Shown here: positions 33,156 through 41,649 of the stretch, piece after piece | How positions within the stretch are numbered: position 1 is the stretch's first letter | Layout of the letters: the number at the start of each line of letters is the position of its first letter | Assembly: GCF_014649955.1 (NCBI RefSeq) | Contig: NZ_BMUA01000012.1 | Span: 1-64,000 of the forward strand | Length of the DNA: 64,000 nucleotides | Direction of reading: 5' to 3' | Source of the DNA: Streptomyces violascens | Lineage (GTDB): Bacteria; Actinomycetota; Actinomycetes; Streptomycetales; Streptomycetaceae | Notes under the pieces: generated by a model | Database searches by the model: none | What the model was told of the DNA's origin: nothing | What the model saw: only the letters and a program-made list of their open reading frames with translations | Translations under genes and position numbers: made by a program

Positions 33156-34397
33156 TCAGTAGCTGCCGCCGAAGCCGCCGGAGTTGCTGCCGCCCTGGCT
33201 GTTGCCGCCGCCGGTGTCGGCGCCGCCGCTGCCACCGCCGCGCAGGCTCGCGAGGTCGGACTTGACGGTGTTGATCGGGATGGCGAAGCCGAGCCCGACA
33301 CTGCCGGCCGACGAACCGCTCGCGGCGCTCGAACTCGGTGAGTACATCGCGGAGTTGATGCCGATGATGTTGCCGTTCATGTCGATGAGCGCGCCGCCGG
33401 AGTTGCCCGGGTTGAGCGAGGCGTCGGTCTGGAGCGCCTTGTACGTGGTCTTCGAGGAGCCGGTGTCGCCGTTGAACTGCTGCCCGCCGAACTCGAACGG
33501 CCAGCCGCCGTTCCCGCGCCCCTGACCCTGCCCTTGGCCCTGGTTGCCCTGCTCCTTGGCGACGGTGACGTCGCGGTCGAGGGCGGAGACGATGCCGGAG
33601 GTGACGGTGCCGGTGAGGCCCTCGGGGGAGCCGATGGCGACGACCTGGTCGCCGACCGCGATCTTGCTGGAGTCGCCGAGGACGGCGGGCTTGAGGCCGC
33701 TCGCCTCATTCAGCTTGATCAGCGCGAGGTCCTTGTCGGGGTCGGTGCCGACGACCTTCGCGGTGTACGTCTTGCCGTTGCTGAGCTTCACCTTGATCGA
33801 GGTCGAGCCCGCGATGACGTGGTTGTTGGTGATGATCTGGCCGTCGGCCGTGATGATCACGCCCGCGCCGGTCGACTCGCCCGAGCCGGACGTCGCGTTG
33901 ATCTCGACGATGCTCGGCATGACGGCCTTGGCGACGCCCGAGACCGTGCCGTTGGTGTTGTTGGAGGCGTTGGTGCCGCTGACCCCGGAGCTGACGGTGG
34001 AGCTGTCGTTGCCGACGTAGTGCTCGACGAGGCTCGCGGTGCCGCCGCCTATGGCCGCCGCGATGATGGCCACGGCCGCGAGGAGCCCGACCGGACGCTT
34101 GGCCCGCCGGGGCCGGGGGGCGCCCGCCTCGCCGCCGGCGAGGTGCGCGCCGCCGTCGTCGCCCCCGCCGCCGTGGAACCCGGCCTCGGGGTGGGCGGCC
34201 GCGCTGCCCGGCCACACCGTGGTGCCGGGGCCGGTGGTCACCGGGGTGGCCGGCTGGTACGGGGGCGGCGGGGGGTAGGCGGCCGCGTAGGCCTCGGCCT
34301 CTCGCCGCGCGTCGTCCTTGGCTCGCTGCCAGGACTCATCAGAGTGATTCGGCTGCTGCTCGGGGTACTCGCCGCTGTGGCGGGGGCTCTCGGTCAT
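33156..34397 (-). CDS. HtrA/DegP-like membrane-anchored serine protease without PDZ
   Basis: A 413-residue protein. The first 100 residues are cytoplasmic and disordered (Pro/Tyr/Gly/His-rich), followed by one membrane helix (103-124) and an external protease domain. The triad is His193 (ITNNHVIAG), Asp223 (DKDLALIK) and Ser333 (LNPGNSGGALI). A Gly/Gln insert (GNQGQGQGQGRGNGGWPFEFGG) lies between strands. The protein ends in a Gly/Ser tail, where canonical HtrA would have PDZ. The family degrades misfolded envelope proteins. Start at MTESP, with alternative ATGs 12 and 21 bases upstream. Confidence 0.9.
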   Translation of the reverse strand: MTESPRHSGEYPEQQPNHSDESWQRAKDDARREAEAYAAAYPPPPPYQPATPVTTGPGTTVWPGSAAAHPEAGFHGGGGDDGGAHLAGGEAGAPRPRRAKRPVGLLAAVAIIAAAIGGGTASLVEHYVGNDSSTVSSGVSGTNASNNTNGTVSGVAKAVMPSIVEINATSGSGESTGAGVIITADGQIITNNHVIAGSTSIKVKLSNGKTYTAKVVGTDPDKDLALIKLNEASGLKPAVLGDSSKIAVGDQVVAIGSPEGLTGTVTSGIVSALDRDVTVAKEQGNQGQGQGQGRGNGGWPFEFGGQQFNGDTGSSKTTYKALQTDASLNPGNSGGALIDMNGNIIGINSAMYSPSSSAASGSSAGSVGLGFAIPINTVKSDLASLRGGGSGGADTGGGNSQGGSNSGGFGGSY

Positions 34398-34474
34398 GTC
34401 TATGACCATCGCGAGCATTCATGAGAGCAGTCTGAGGACCGCGTAAGAAGCCCGGCAGAACCGTGTTTGCCCGA

Positions 34475-34494
34475 AATAAAGGCGCCTCGGCGCC
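34475..34494 (-). terminator. Terminator of the LacI-family gene
   Basis: On the minus strand GGCGC-CGAG-GCGCC is followed by TTTATTT, an intrinsic terminator about 15 bases after the LacI-family stop codon. It also lies upstream of the protease gene and insulates it. Confidence 0.8.
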
Positions 34495-34508
34495 CGGCAG
34501 TTGCGCGG

Positions 34509-35531
34509 CTATCCGCAGCCGCAGGAGCGGCGTACGACGAGCCGCGAGGGGAACTGCTTCAGGCGCTCCCGGCGCGAGCCCGCCACCCGCAGCCCGTCGT
34601 CCAGGACCAGATCGACGGCGGCCCGCGCCATCGCGGGCCGGTCGGAGGCGATCGTGGTCAGCGGCGGATCGGTGAGGGCCGCCTCCTTGACGTCGTCGAA
34701 GCCCGCCACGGCGAGCTCGCCCGGCACGTCGATGCGCAGCTCGCGGGCGGCCCGCAGCACGCCGATCGCCTGGTCGTCGGTCGCGCAGAAGATGGCCGGC
34801 GGCCGCTGGGGCCCGGCGAGGATCTCCAGGGCCACCTTGTAGGCGTCGTACCGGTTGTACGGGGCCTGGAAGAGGCGGCCTTCGAGGGAGCGGCCGGACT
34901 CCAGCATGGCCCGGCGCCAGCCCTCGACGTGGTCGGCCACCGGGTCGCCGACGGCCGGGGTCGACTCGATCCCGCCGAGGCAGGCGACGTACTCATGACC
35001 GTGTTCGAGCAGGTGGCGGGTGGCGAGCTGGGCGCCGCCGATGTCGTCGGTGACGACCGCGACGTCGTCGATCGCCTCGGGCCGCTCGTGAAGGAGCACC
35101 ACGCGGGCGTCCCAGGCGTCGATCTCGGCCGCGGCCCGCTCGCTCGGGCCCTGGCTGACCAGGATGAGCCCGGCGACCCGCATGCCGAGGAAGGCCCGCA
35201 GGTAGTGCACCTCGCGGTCGTCGATGTAGTCGGAGTTGCCGACCAGGACCATTTTTCCGCGCTCGGAGGCGGCCTGTTCGACGGCGTGCGCCATCTCCGC
35301 GAAGAACGGCTGGCGCGCGTCCGGGACGATCATTCCTATGAGGTCGGTGCGCCGCGACGCCATTGCCTGGGCGACCCGGTCCGGCCGGTACCCCAGCTCC
35401 TTGATCGCGGCGAGGACACGCTCGCGCGTGGCCGGGGCGACCGGCCGGGGTCCGTTGTTGATGACGTAACTGACGACGGCGGTCGAAGTACCCGCAAGTC
35501 GTGCCACGTCGTCCCGCGTCACCTTGGCCAC
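34509..35531 (-). CDS. LacI-family transcriptional regulator
   Basis: A 340-residue regulator. The LacI helix-turn-helix and hinge are clear: TRDDVARLAGTSTAVVSYVI, then RERVLAAIKELGYRPDRVAQAMASRR. A periplasmic-binding-protein-like ligand domain starts at DLIGMIVPD and ends with RLVVRRSCGCG. The ligand and targets are unknown, and no sugar gene is adjacent. Its own start region could hold an autoregulatory site, but none was obvious. Confidence 0.92.
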   Translation of the reverse strand: MAKVTRDDVARLAGTSTAVVSYVINNGPRPVAPATRERVLAAIKELGYRPDRVAQAMASRRTDLIGMIVPDARQPFFAEMAHAVEQAASERGKMVLVGNSDYIDDREVHYLRAFLGMRVAGLILVSQGPSERAAAEIDAWDARVVLLHERPEAIDDVAVVTDDIGGAQLATRHLLEHGHEYVACLGGIESTPAVGDPVADHVEGWRRAMLESGRSLEGRLFQAPYNRYDAYKVALEILAGPQRPPAIFCATDDQAIGVLRAARELRIDVPGELAVAGFDDVKEAALTDPPLTTIASDRPAMARAAVDLVLDDGLRVAGSRRERLKQFPSRLVVRRSCGCG

Positions 35532-35634
35532 GCGCGGCAGTCTACGCGGGGTGACCCGCCTCTGGGCAGGGCATATCGCAGGTCGTACCCCATGCGTGAT
35601 CTGCCGTTCGGGTTACCCCGCCGGGGAACGCGAT

Positions 35635-36402
35635 CTACCGCCTCTGGGAGCGGGCCGCCGCTTCCTTCGTCTCGGCGGTGGCCGCGTCGACGACCGCCTT
35701 CGCCTTGGCGTCCTCGGCGGAGCGCTCGGGCTTCTCGGGCGTCACGAAGCGGTAGCCGACGTTGCGGACGGTTCCGATCAGCGACTCGTGCTCGGGGCCG
35801 AGCTTGGCCCGCAGCCGCCGTACGTGGACGTCGACCGTGCGGGTGCCTCCGAAGTAGTCGTAGCCCCAGACCTCCTGGAGCAGCTGGGCGCGGGTGAACA
35901 CCCGGCCCGGGTGCTGGGCGAGGTACTTGAGCAGTTCGAACTCCTTGAAGGTGAGGTCGAGGACCCGCCCCTTCAGCTTCGCGCTGTACGTCGCCTCGTC
36001 CACCGTGAGGTCGCCGTTGCGGATCTCCGTGGGGGAGTCGTCCGAGGTGGCCTGCGCCCGGCCGGTGGCGAGCCGCAGCCGGGCCTCGACCTCGGCGGGA
36101 CCCGCGGTGTCGAGCAGGACGTCGTCGATGCCCCAGTCGGCGGTGACGGCGGCCAGACCGCCCTCGGTCACGACCAGGATCAGCGGGCAGCCGGGGCCCG
36201 TGGAGCGCAGGAGCTGGCACAGCGACCGCACGTGCGGCAGGTCGCGGCGGCCGTCGATCAGGATGACGTCGGCACCAGGGGTGTCGACGAGGGCCGGGCC
36301 CTCGGCGGGGGCCACCCGCACACTGTGCAGAAGCAGGCCGAGAGCGGGGAGCACCTCCGTCGACGGCTGAAGTGCATTGGTCAGGAGCAGCAAGGAGCTC
36401 AT
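35635..36402 (-). CDS. glnR: Global nitrogen regulator GlnR
   Basis: A 255-residue OmpR-type regulator. The N-terminal receiver-like domain carries Asp50 in VILIDGRRDLP but lacks other pocket acidic residues, as in atypical orphan GlnR. The C-terminal winged helix is EFELLKYLAQHPGRVFTRAQ, then LLQEVWGYDYFGGTRTVDVH and VRRLRAKLGPEHESLIGTVRNVGYRF. The whole sequence is very close to S. coelicolor GlnR as I remember it, diverging only in the charged C-terminal tail. It controls glnA, glnII, amtB and other nitrogen genes. No cognate kinase is adjacent. A PHO-like element lies about 190-205 bases upstream. Confidence 0.93.
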   Translation of the reverse strand: MSSLLLLTNALQPSTEVLPALGLLLHSVRVAPAEGPALVDTPGADVILIDGRRDLPHVRSLCQLLRSTGPGCPLILVVTEGGLAAVTADWGIDDVLLDTAGPAEVEARLRLATGRAQATSDDSPTEIRNGDLTVDEATYSAKLKGRVLDLTFKEFELLKYLAQHPGRVFTRAQLLQEVWGYDYFGGTRTVDVHVRRLRAKLGPEHESLIGTVRNVGYRFVTPEKPERSAEDAKAKAVVDAATAETKEAAARSQRR

Positions 36403-36589
36403 CGCACCTCACCTGCCCCGGTGGTCGGCTTCGTATCGTGCACGGTTCGCTCGCCCATAACGTCGGTTCCTCCTCGGTCCCTGCGGAGGGGATCCCCCCT
36501 GCTCGTCAAGAGCTCGGGGGCGTTGCGGCACTGCTTCGTACTGTGGTGCTGCTCAAGGGCCTACCCGCAGACCCTTTGTGTGAGCGTTT

Positions 36590-36607
36590 GTTCACCCGTC
36601 CGTAACA
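36590..36607 (+). promoter_or_regulatory. PHO-like element in the glnR upstream region
   Basis: GTTCACC (36590-36596), a perfect PHO half-site, is followed at 11 bases by CGTAACA (36601-36607). On the glnR-coding strand the same bases read GTTAC-N6/7-GTGAAC, which also resembles a GlnR box (GTnAC-n6-GAAAC). The element lies between glnR and the divergent hydrolase gene. Confidence 0.5.
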
Positions 36608-36623
36608 ACGACCGGGAAACACA

Positions 36624-36656
36624 AAAGGACCCGGGGGCTTCGGTGCCCGGATCCTC
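36624..36656 (-). terminator. Hairpin with T-run on the glnR strand
   Basis: AGGACCCGGG and CCCGGATCCT pair with a single mismatch around a GGCTTCGGTG loop. On the minus strand TTTTGTGTTT follows, so it looks like an intrinsic terminator for antisense transcription coming from the hydrolase gene. On the plus strand it sits in the 5' leader of that gene, just upstream of the AAGGAG ribosome site. Confidence 0.55.
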
Positions 36657-36676
36657 TGCCAAGGAGAATAGCCCAC

Positions 36677-37495
36677 ATGAATGCCGGGGCAGAGGGCCGA
36701 TTTCACACTTCAGCTGTTTCCTCGATCACTCCTGGACCTCGGCGCGCAACCCTGTGTACGTCCGACGGTGTCCGTATCGAGGCGGTTTACGAACCGTGGG
36801 TGAAGGGCGCCTGCGACACCGCGATCGTGGTCGCGCACGGGTTCACCGGATCGGCCGACCGGCCCGCCGTACGAAGGGCAGCGGGCGTGTTCGCGCAGTA
36901 CGCGGCCGTGATCACTTTTTCGTTCCGCGGCCACGGGAAGTCCGGCGGCCGCTCGACCGTCGGCGACCGCGAGGTGCTCGATCTCGCGGCGGCCGTCGAG
37001 TGGGCGAGATCACTCGGGTACGAACGGGTGGTGACGGTCGGCTTCTCTATGGGCGGCTCCGTGGTGCTGCGGCACGCGGCGACGTACCGGGGGAGCGCGC
37101 GGGGGCGCACGGAAGCAGTGGCGGCGGTCAGCGCACCCGCCCGCTGGTACTACCGGGGCACGGCTCCGATGCGCCGGGTGCACTGGCTCATCACCCGGCC
37201 CGCCGGGCGCCTGGTGGGCCGCTTCGGCTTCGCGACGCGCATCCACTCCGAGGACTGGGACCCGGTGCCGCTCTCGCCCGTCGAGGCGGTCCCGCTGATC
37301 GCGCCGACCCCGCTGCTCGTGGTGCACGGCGACCGCGACCCGTACTTCCCGGTGGACCACCCGCGCATGCTGGCGGCCGCCGGACCTGCGCAGTTGTGGC
37401 TGGAGCCCGGCATGGGGCACGCCGAGAACGCGGCCGGCGAGGAACTGCTCGGGCGGATCGCGGGCTGGCTGACCGCCGCGCGGCCCGCCGCGTAG
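36677..37495 (+). CDS. Alpha/beta hydrolase
   Basis: A 272-residue alpha/beta-hydrolase. The nucleophile elbow is VGFSMGGS (Ser124), the oxyanion region VVAHGFTGSADR, and the acid and histidine lie in VHGDRDPYFP and MGHAENA. It resembles small serine lipases/esterases or acyl hydrolases of unknown substrate. AAGGAG lies 9 bases before the ATG. The MoaD-like gene follows within 35 bases and is probably co-transcribed. Confidence 0.88.
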   Translation: MNAGAEGRFHTSAVSSITPGPRRATLCTSDGVRIEAVYEPWVKGACDTAIVVAHGFTGSADRPAVRRAAGVFAQYAAVITFSFRGHGKSGGRSTVGDREVLDLAAAVEWARSLGYERVVTVGFSMGGSVVLRHAATYRGSARGRTEAVAAVSAPARWYYRGTAPMRRVHWLITRPAGRLVGRFGFATRIHSEDWDPVPLSPVEAVPLIAPTPLLVVHGDRDPYFPVDHPRMLAAAGPAQLWLEPGMGHAENAAGEELLGRIAGWLTAARPAA

Positions 37496-37528
37496 CCCAT
37501 CATGGAGGGCGACGAAAGGAGCCTCACC

Positions 37529-37783
37529 ATGGCAGCGGGAACCATCCGCTTCTGGGCCGCGGCCAAGTCCGCCGCCGGTGTCGGCGAGGAGCCGTACGCC
37601 GCCGGGACGCTGGCCGAAGCCCTCGACGCGGTGCGCGAACGGCACCCCGGAGAGCTCACGCGCGTACTTCAGCGGTGTTCCTTCCTGGTCGACGGTGACC
37701 CCGTCGGGAAGCGGAACCATGAGACCGTACGCCTTGCCGAGGGCGGCACGGTCGAGGTGCTCCCGCCGTTCGCAGGAGGGTGA
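37529..37783 (+). CDS. MoaD/ThiS-family sulfur-carrier protein
   Basis: An 84-residue ubiquitin-fold protein ending in VEVLPPFAGG. The C-terminal Gly-Gly is needed for adenylation and thiocarboxylation, so it works as a sulfur donor in molybdopterin or another sulfur pathway. AAAGGAG lies 8 bases before the ATG at 37529. An upstream ATG at 37502 lacks such a site. The partner sulfurtransferase could be elsewhere. The next gene starts 10 bases later. Confidence 0.85.
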   Translation: MAAGTIRFWAAAKSAAGVGEEPYAAGTLAEALDAVRERHPGELTRVLQRCSFLVDGDPVGKRNHETVRLAEGGTVEVLPPFAGG

Positions 37784-37793
37784 CCCACACGTC

Positions 37794-39065
37794 ATGAGCG
37801 AGCAGTACCCGTATCAGCAGCAGCCCCAGTACGACCAGTACGGGCAGCCCGTGCAGCCGCAGCCGCCGTTCCCGTACGAGCCGTACCAGGACCAGCAGAA
37901 GTACACGCAGACCTGGGAGGGGCAGACCTGGGACACCCAGTACCAGCCCACGATCCCGCCCGGGACCGCGCAGCCCCCGGCGGAGCCCGCGCCGCACCGG
38001 GGGCGCCACGCGCAGGTCGCGCCCGGGCAGCCCTGGCAGGAGAGCGCGCCGGGGACGCCTTACGCGGCGGACACGGCGTACCTGCCGCCGCAGAACGCGG
38101 CGCACAACGGTGCGGGGACGACGTCCGTGCCGCTGCCGCCGGAAGTGCCGATGACGTCCGGGCCGGCCGCGGCGCCGGTGTACGAACCGGCCGCGGCCCC
38201 CACCCACGTTTCCGTCCCTGTACCGGGTCCCGCTCACGCTTCGGCGTCGGCTTCCGCTTCCGGTGGGGGCCCGGCGTACAACTCGCCGACGACCGTCGGC
38301 AACGCGCGGATCACCGATGCCCAGCGGGCCCGCGCGGAGGGGCGTTCGCCGATCATCGCGCCCGGGATGCAGCCCGCAGCGCTCACCGCCGTACTGGGCC
38401 TGCTCCTCGCGGTGGCGGCGCCCGTGGGCCCGTACGCGCTGGCCGTACCGCTCGTCGCGCTCCAGGCGGTGACGGCGGCGGGCTGGTTCCGGCTGAACGG
38501 GATGTGGCCGGCCCGGCAGGGCATCGCGCTCGCCTTCGCGGGCGGCCTCGCGGCCGACGTCGCCCTGCTCGCGCTCGGCCGTGAGCACGCGCCCGCCGCG
38601 ATCCTGGGCACGCTCGGGGTGTGGGTGCTGCTCACGCTCGTACTCCAGCTGCGCTCGCACGCCGACCCCGACGAGCGGATGTACGGCCTGATGGCGACGG
38701 TCGCCTCGGCGGCGCTCGCGATCCTGGCCGGCGGGTACCTCGCGGCGCCGCCGCACGCGGTGTCCGTGGGTGCGGCCGCCGTGGCCGTCGCGGCCCTCGC
38801 GCGGGCGCTGCCGCTGCCGTCGGCCGCCTCCGGGGTGGTCGCGCTGCTCGCGGCGGCGGGCGTGGGGATCGCGGTGGGCGGTCTGACCGGCATCGGCGGG
38901 GGCGGCGCGCTGCTCGGCCTCGCGGCCGGGGGCTGCGCGCTGATCGGCCTGCGGGTCGCCTCGTACGACTACCCGTCCCGGTTCGTCCACATGACGGCGG
39001 GCGTGGCCCTGCCGCTCACCGCGGCCGTTCCTGTGCTGTATCTCATCGGGCGGGCCGTGGCGTAG
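37794..39065 (+). CDS. Polytopic membrane protein with Pro/Gln/Tyr-rich N-terminus
   Basis: A 423-residue protein. The first 190 residues are low-complexity and very rich in Gln, Pro and Tyr (YPYQQQPQYDQYGQPVQPQ), with repeated short units, and are probably disordered and cytoplasmic. The remainder has about eight hydrophobic segments. No family motif was recognised. It begins 10 bases after the MoaD-like stop. Similar proteins occur at this locus in other streptomycetes, in my recollection, without known function. Confidence 0.75.
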   Translation: MSEQYPYQQQPQYDQYGQPVQPQPPFPYEPYQDQQKYTQTWEGQTWDTQYQPTIPPGTAQPPAEPAPHRGRHAQVAPGQPWQESAPGTPYAADTAYLPPQNAAHNGAGTTSVPLPPEVPMTSGPAAAPVYEPAAAPTHVSVPVPGPAHASASASASGGGPAYNSPTTVGNARITDAQRARAEGRSPIIAPGMQPAALTAVLGLLLAVAAPVGPYALAVPLVALQAVTAAGWFRLNGMWPARQGIALAFAGGLAADVALLALGREHAPAAILGTLGVWVLLTLVLQLRSHADPDERMYGLMATVASAALAILAGGYLAAPPHAVSVGAAAVAVAALARALPLPSAASGVVALLAAAGVGIAVGGLTGIGGGGALLGLAAGGCALIGLRVASYDYPSRFVHMTAGVALPLTAAVPVLYLIGRAVA

Positions 39066-39097
39066 GGAACCGCGGCTAGGCTCGCGATCGTCGTTCC

Positions 39098-39129
39098 GGA
39101 GGATTGATCACGAACAGGAGGATCGATCA
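39098..39129. repeat. Tandem 13-bp direct repeat upstream of DUF2993 gene
   Basis: GGAGGATTGATCA (39098-39110) and GGAGGATCGATCA (39117-39129) differ at one base and are spaced by 19 bases. TTGATC and GATCAA also form an inverted arrangement. It lies 63-94 bases before the next gene and downstream of a TAGGCT -10-like box (39077), so it is a possible operator. Confidence 0.5.
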
Positions 39130-39191
39130 ACCGGAGTTTCTGATCAAAGGGTCGATGGCCGGCTGGTGGCCGACCGGTGGGGACGTAGGCA

Positions 39192-39941
39192 ATGCGCGCA
39201 CTGCGAATACTTTTGATCATCGCGATCGTTCTGGGCGGCATCTTCGTCGCGGTGGACCGCATCGCGGTGAACATCGCCGAGTCCAAGACGGCCGACAAGA
39301 TCAAGAGCAGTCAGCGGCTCAGCTCGACCCCTGACGTCGACATCAAGGGTTTCCCCTTCCTGACCCAGGTGCTCGGCAAGGAGCTCGACGAGGTCGACGT
39401 CTCGCTGTCCGGGGTCACCGCAACGGCGGGGGGCCACTCGGTCAACGTCACCGAGGTCACGGCCGAGCTGTACGCGGTGAAGACCGACAGCTCGTTCTCG
39501 TCGGCGGTGGCGGGGAGGGCCGACGGGGCGGCGCAGATCTCGTACGCCGATCTGTCGAAGGCCGCGCCCAAGGGGGCGACGGTCGGGTACGCGGGGGCCG
39601 AGCGGGCGGCGAAGGGCCAGGTCAAGGTGACCGGCCCGCTCACGGACCTCCTGGAGGGGCAGGGTGTTGTACTGCCCGCCTCCATCAAGGCGCTGCTCCA
39701 GGGGCGGACGGTGTCGGCGTACAGCACGGTGAGCCTGAACGGGGCGGGGTCGGTGCAGCTTCGGGCGGAGTCGCTGCCGAAGCTGCCGGTGCCGGGGTTC
39801 GACCAGCGGCTGCGCAAGGCGGTCGACTACGACCTGAAGATTGACGGAATGCCGTCGAGCATCAAGCTGAACAAGGTGACGGCGACGGAGTCGGGCCTCC
39901 GCTTCTCGGGCGAGGGCACGAACGTCCGCCTGGCGGGCTGA
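39192..39941 (+). CDS. DUF2993 (LmeA-like) membrane-anchored protein
   Basis: A 249-residue protein with an uncleaved N-terminal helix (LRILLIIAIVLGGIFVAVDRIAV). The DUF2993 pattern follows: STPDVDIKGFPFLTQVLGKELDEVDVSLSGV, then alternating beta strands. The mycobacterial member LmeA is an envelope protein involved in lipoglycan mannan elongation. Whether this one has a similar role is unknown. Fold prediction suggests a lipid-binding TULIP-type domain. Confidence 0.85.
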   Translation: MRALRILLIIAIVLGGIFVAVDRIAVNIAESKTADKIKSSQRLSSTPDVDIKGFPFLTQVLGKELDEVDVSLSGVTATAGGHSVNVTEVTAELYAVKTDSSFSSAVAGRADGAAQISYADLSKAAPKGATVGYAGAERAAKGQVKVTGPLTDLLEGQGVVLPASIKALLQGRTVSAYSTVSLNGAGSVQLRAESLPKLPVPGFDQRLRKAVDYDLKIDGMPSSIKLNKVTATESGLRFSGEGTNVRLAG

Positions 39942-40520
39942 CCCCGGCCCACCCGTGCAAGGGGTTGGTGAGGTCGAGCCCTGGGGCTCCGCCCCAGACC
40001 CCGGAAGGCCCCACCCCACCCCTTCCCGAAACCCTCCGGGGGTTGGGGAGAAGTGAAGCCGGTTTTCCCGGGGCTCCGCCCCAGACCCCGTTCGCGCCTG
40101 AAGGGCGCTCGTCCTCAAACGCCGGACGGGCTGAAATGCTCCGATGCGGGCCAGCACCGACCCCGCTAGGGGTGCGGGGAACTGCGCGAGCAACCGCGCA
40201 CCGTCCGCGGCACGGGGACGGAGTCCCCGCAGGGGGGGGCTGGGGCGTAGCCCCAGGGCTCAGGCCATCCGACACGCTGCGCGGGTGGGTGGGCAAACTC
40301 CCAGGGGGCCGGGGCGCAGCCCCGCGCAACCCTCAGCCCGCCCGCCCGCTCGCATCGTGAGACACCCCCGTCCGCAGGGCAGAAACCGCCCCGGGGGCCA
40401 CCACCCCGAAGGGGAGCGGGGCCACCCCGCACCCCATTCCGTATCAGTATGCGGATGATCGTGTCTCAGTATGCGACACACCGGTGACACGCCCCGGTTT
40501 GCCTCCCTACGATCGGACGC
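39942..40520. repeat. Repeat-filled intergenic region, copy C (inverted), and leader promoter
   Basis: Bases 39979-40148 are an inverted copy of the 18.7 and 30.7 kb element, and 40160-40195 an inverted copy of its second module. Bases 40200-40440 continue as GC-rich repeats of GGGGC-type hairpins. Bases 40440-40500 are A/T-richer (GTATCAGTATGCGGATG, TCAGTATGCGACACACC) with the direct repeat TCAGTATGCG at about 40445 and 40466. They probably hold the promoter of the leader-cysA unit. Confidence 0.7.
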
Positions 40521-40601
40521 ATGAAGCGACAGGCGGACCTCACGAAGCGGCGGGCAGTAGACCTGTGCCGCGTCGCCGCCATGCTCTGTCGCCCCTTCTG
40601 A
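40521..40601 (+). CDS. Cysteine-containing leader peptide (26 aa)
   Basis: A short ORF encoding MKRQADLTKRRAVDL, then CRVAAMLCRPF and a stop. It matches the streptomycete putative leader peptide type (xLTxRxxVDLCRVAxxLCR) found upstream of sulfur-assimilation genes. Two cysteine codons close to the stop suggest ribosome-mediated sensing of Cys-tRNA, analogous to amino-acid attenuators. It lies 160 bases before the thiosulfate sulfurtransferase. Small hairpins in the gap (GCGGGA/TCCCGC at 40602-40621, GCGAC/GTCGC near 40645-40665) could be alternative structures. Confidence 0.8.
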   Translation: MKRQADLTKRRAVDLCRVAAMLCRPF

Positions 40602-40761
40602 GCGGGACGCTCAACTCCCGCATTCCCCGGGCCCTTTGGCCGAGAGCGACCGCAATCGAGTCGCCCGGATCAGGGCCACCCCGTGCCGCCCGTCGCGCGC
40701 CCCGGACGCGTACCCGCACACCTGCACCGCCCCCCGCAGACTGCCCCGGAGGAGAAACAAC

Positions 40762-41607
40762 ATGAGCCGCAGCGACGTCCTGGTAGACGCCGACTGGGTC
40801 GAGGCCCACATCGAGGACCCGAAGGTCGCCATCGTCGAGGTCGACGAGGACACCTCGGCGTACGAGAAGAACCACATCAAGAACGCGATCCGGATCGACT
40901 GGACCAAGGACCTCCAGGACCCGGTCCGCCGCGACTTCATCGACCAGGAAGGGTTCGAGGCCCTCCTCTCCGCCAAGGGGATCGCCAACGACACCACCGT
41001 CGTCCTCTACGGCGGCAACAACAACTGGTTCGCCTCGTACGCCTTCTGGTACTTCAAGCTCTACGGCCACCAGGACGTCAAGCTCCTCGACGGCGGCCGC
41101 AAGAAGTGGGAGCTCGACTCCCGCGACCTCGTGGACGGCGACCAGATCCCCAGCCGCCCGGCCACGCAGTACAAGGCCAAGCCGCAGGACGCCTCGATCC
41201 GCGCCTTCCGTGACGACGTCGTGAACGCGATCGGCACCAAGAACCTCGTCGACGTGCGCTCGCCCGACGAGTTCTCCGGCAAGCTGCTCGCCCCGGCCCA
41301 CCTCCCGCAGGAGCAGTCGCAGCGCCCGGGCCACGTCCCGTCCGCCCGCAACATCCCGTGGTCGAAGAACGCCAACGACGACGGCACCTTCAAGTCGGAC
41401 GACGAGCTCAAGGCCCTCTACGAGGCCGAGCAGGTCGACCTCGCCAAGGACACCATCGCCTACTGCCGCATCGGCGAGCGCTCCGCCCTGACCTGGTTCG
41501 TGCTGCACGAGCTGCTCGGCCAGACCAACGTCAAGAACTACGACGGCTCGTGGACCGAGTACGGCTCCCTCGTCGGTGTGCCGATCGAGCTCGGCGCCAA
41601 CAAGTAA
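40762..41607 (+). CDS. Thiosulfate sulfurtransferase (rhodanese, CysA/SseA type)
   Basis: A 281-residue two-domain rhodanese. The catalytic loop in the C-terminal domain is CRIGERS with Cys235. The N-terminal domain lacks the cysteine at the equivalent site (LYGGNNNWFA). It transfers sulfane sulfur from thiosulfate to thiol or cyanide acceptors. GGAGGAG lies 8 bases before the ATG. The DUF1416 gene follows 42 bases later in the same operon. A cysteine leader peptide upstream suggests control by sulfur supply. Confidence 0.93.
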   Translation: MSRSDVLVDADWVEAHIEDPKVAIVEVDEDTSAYEKNHIKNAIRIDWTKDLQDPVRRDFIDQEGFEALLSAKGIANDTTVVLYGGNNNWFASYAFWYFKLYGHQDVKLLDGGRKKWELDSRDLVDGDQIPSRPATQYKAKPQDASIRAFRDDVVNAIGTKNLVDVRSPDEFSGKLLAPAHLPQEQSQRPGHVPSARNIPWSKNANDDGTFKSDDELKALYEAEQVDLAKDTIAYCRIGERSALTWFVLHELLGQTNVKNYDGSWTEYGSLVGVPIELGANK

Positions 41608-41649
41608 CCCCCCGGAACCTCCCTTCCGTAAACCCCTCAGGAGACCCAC

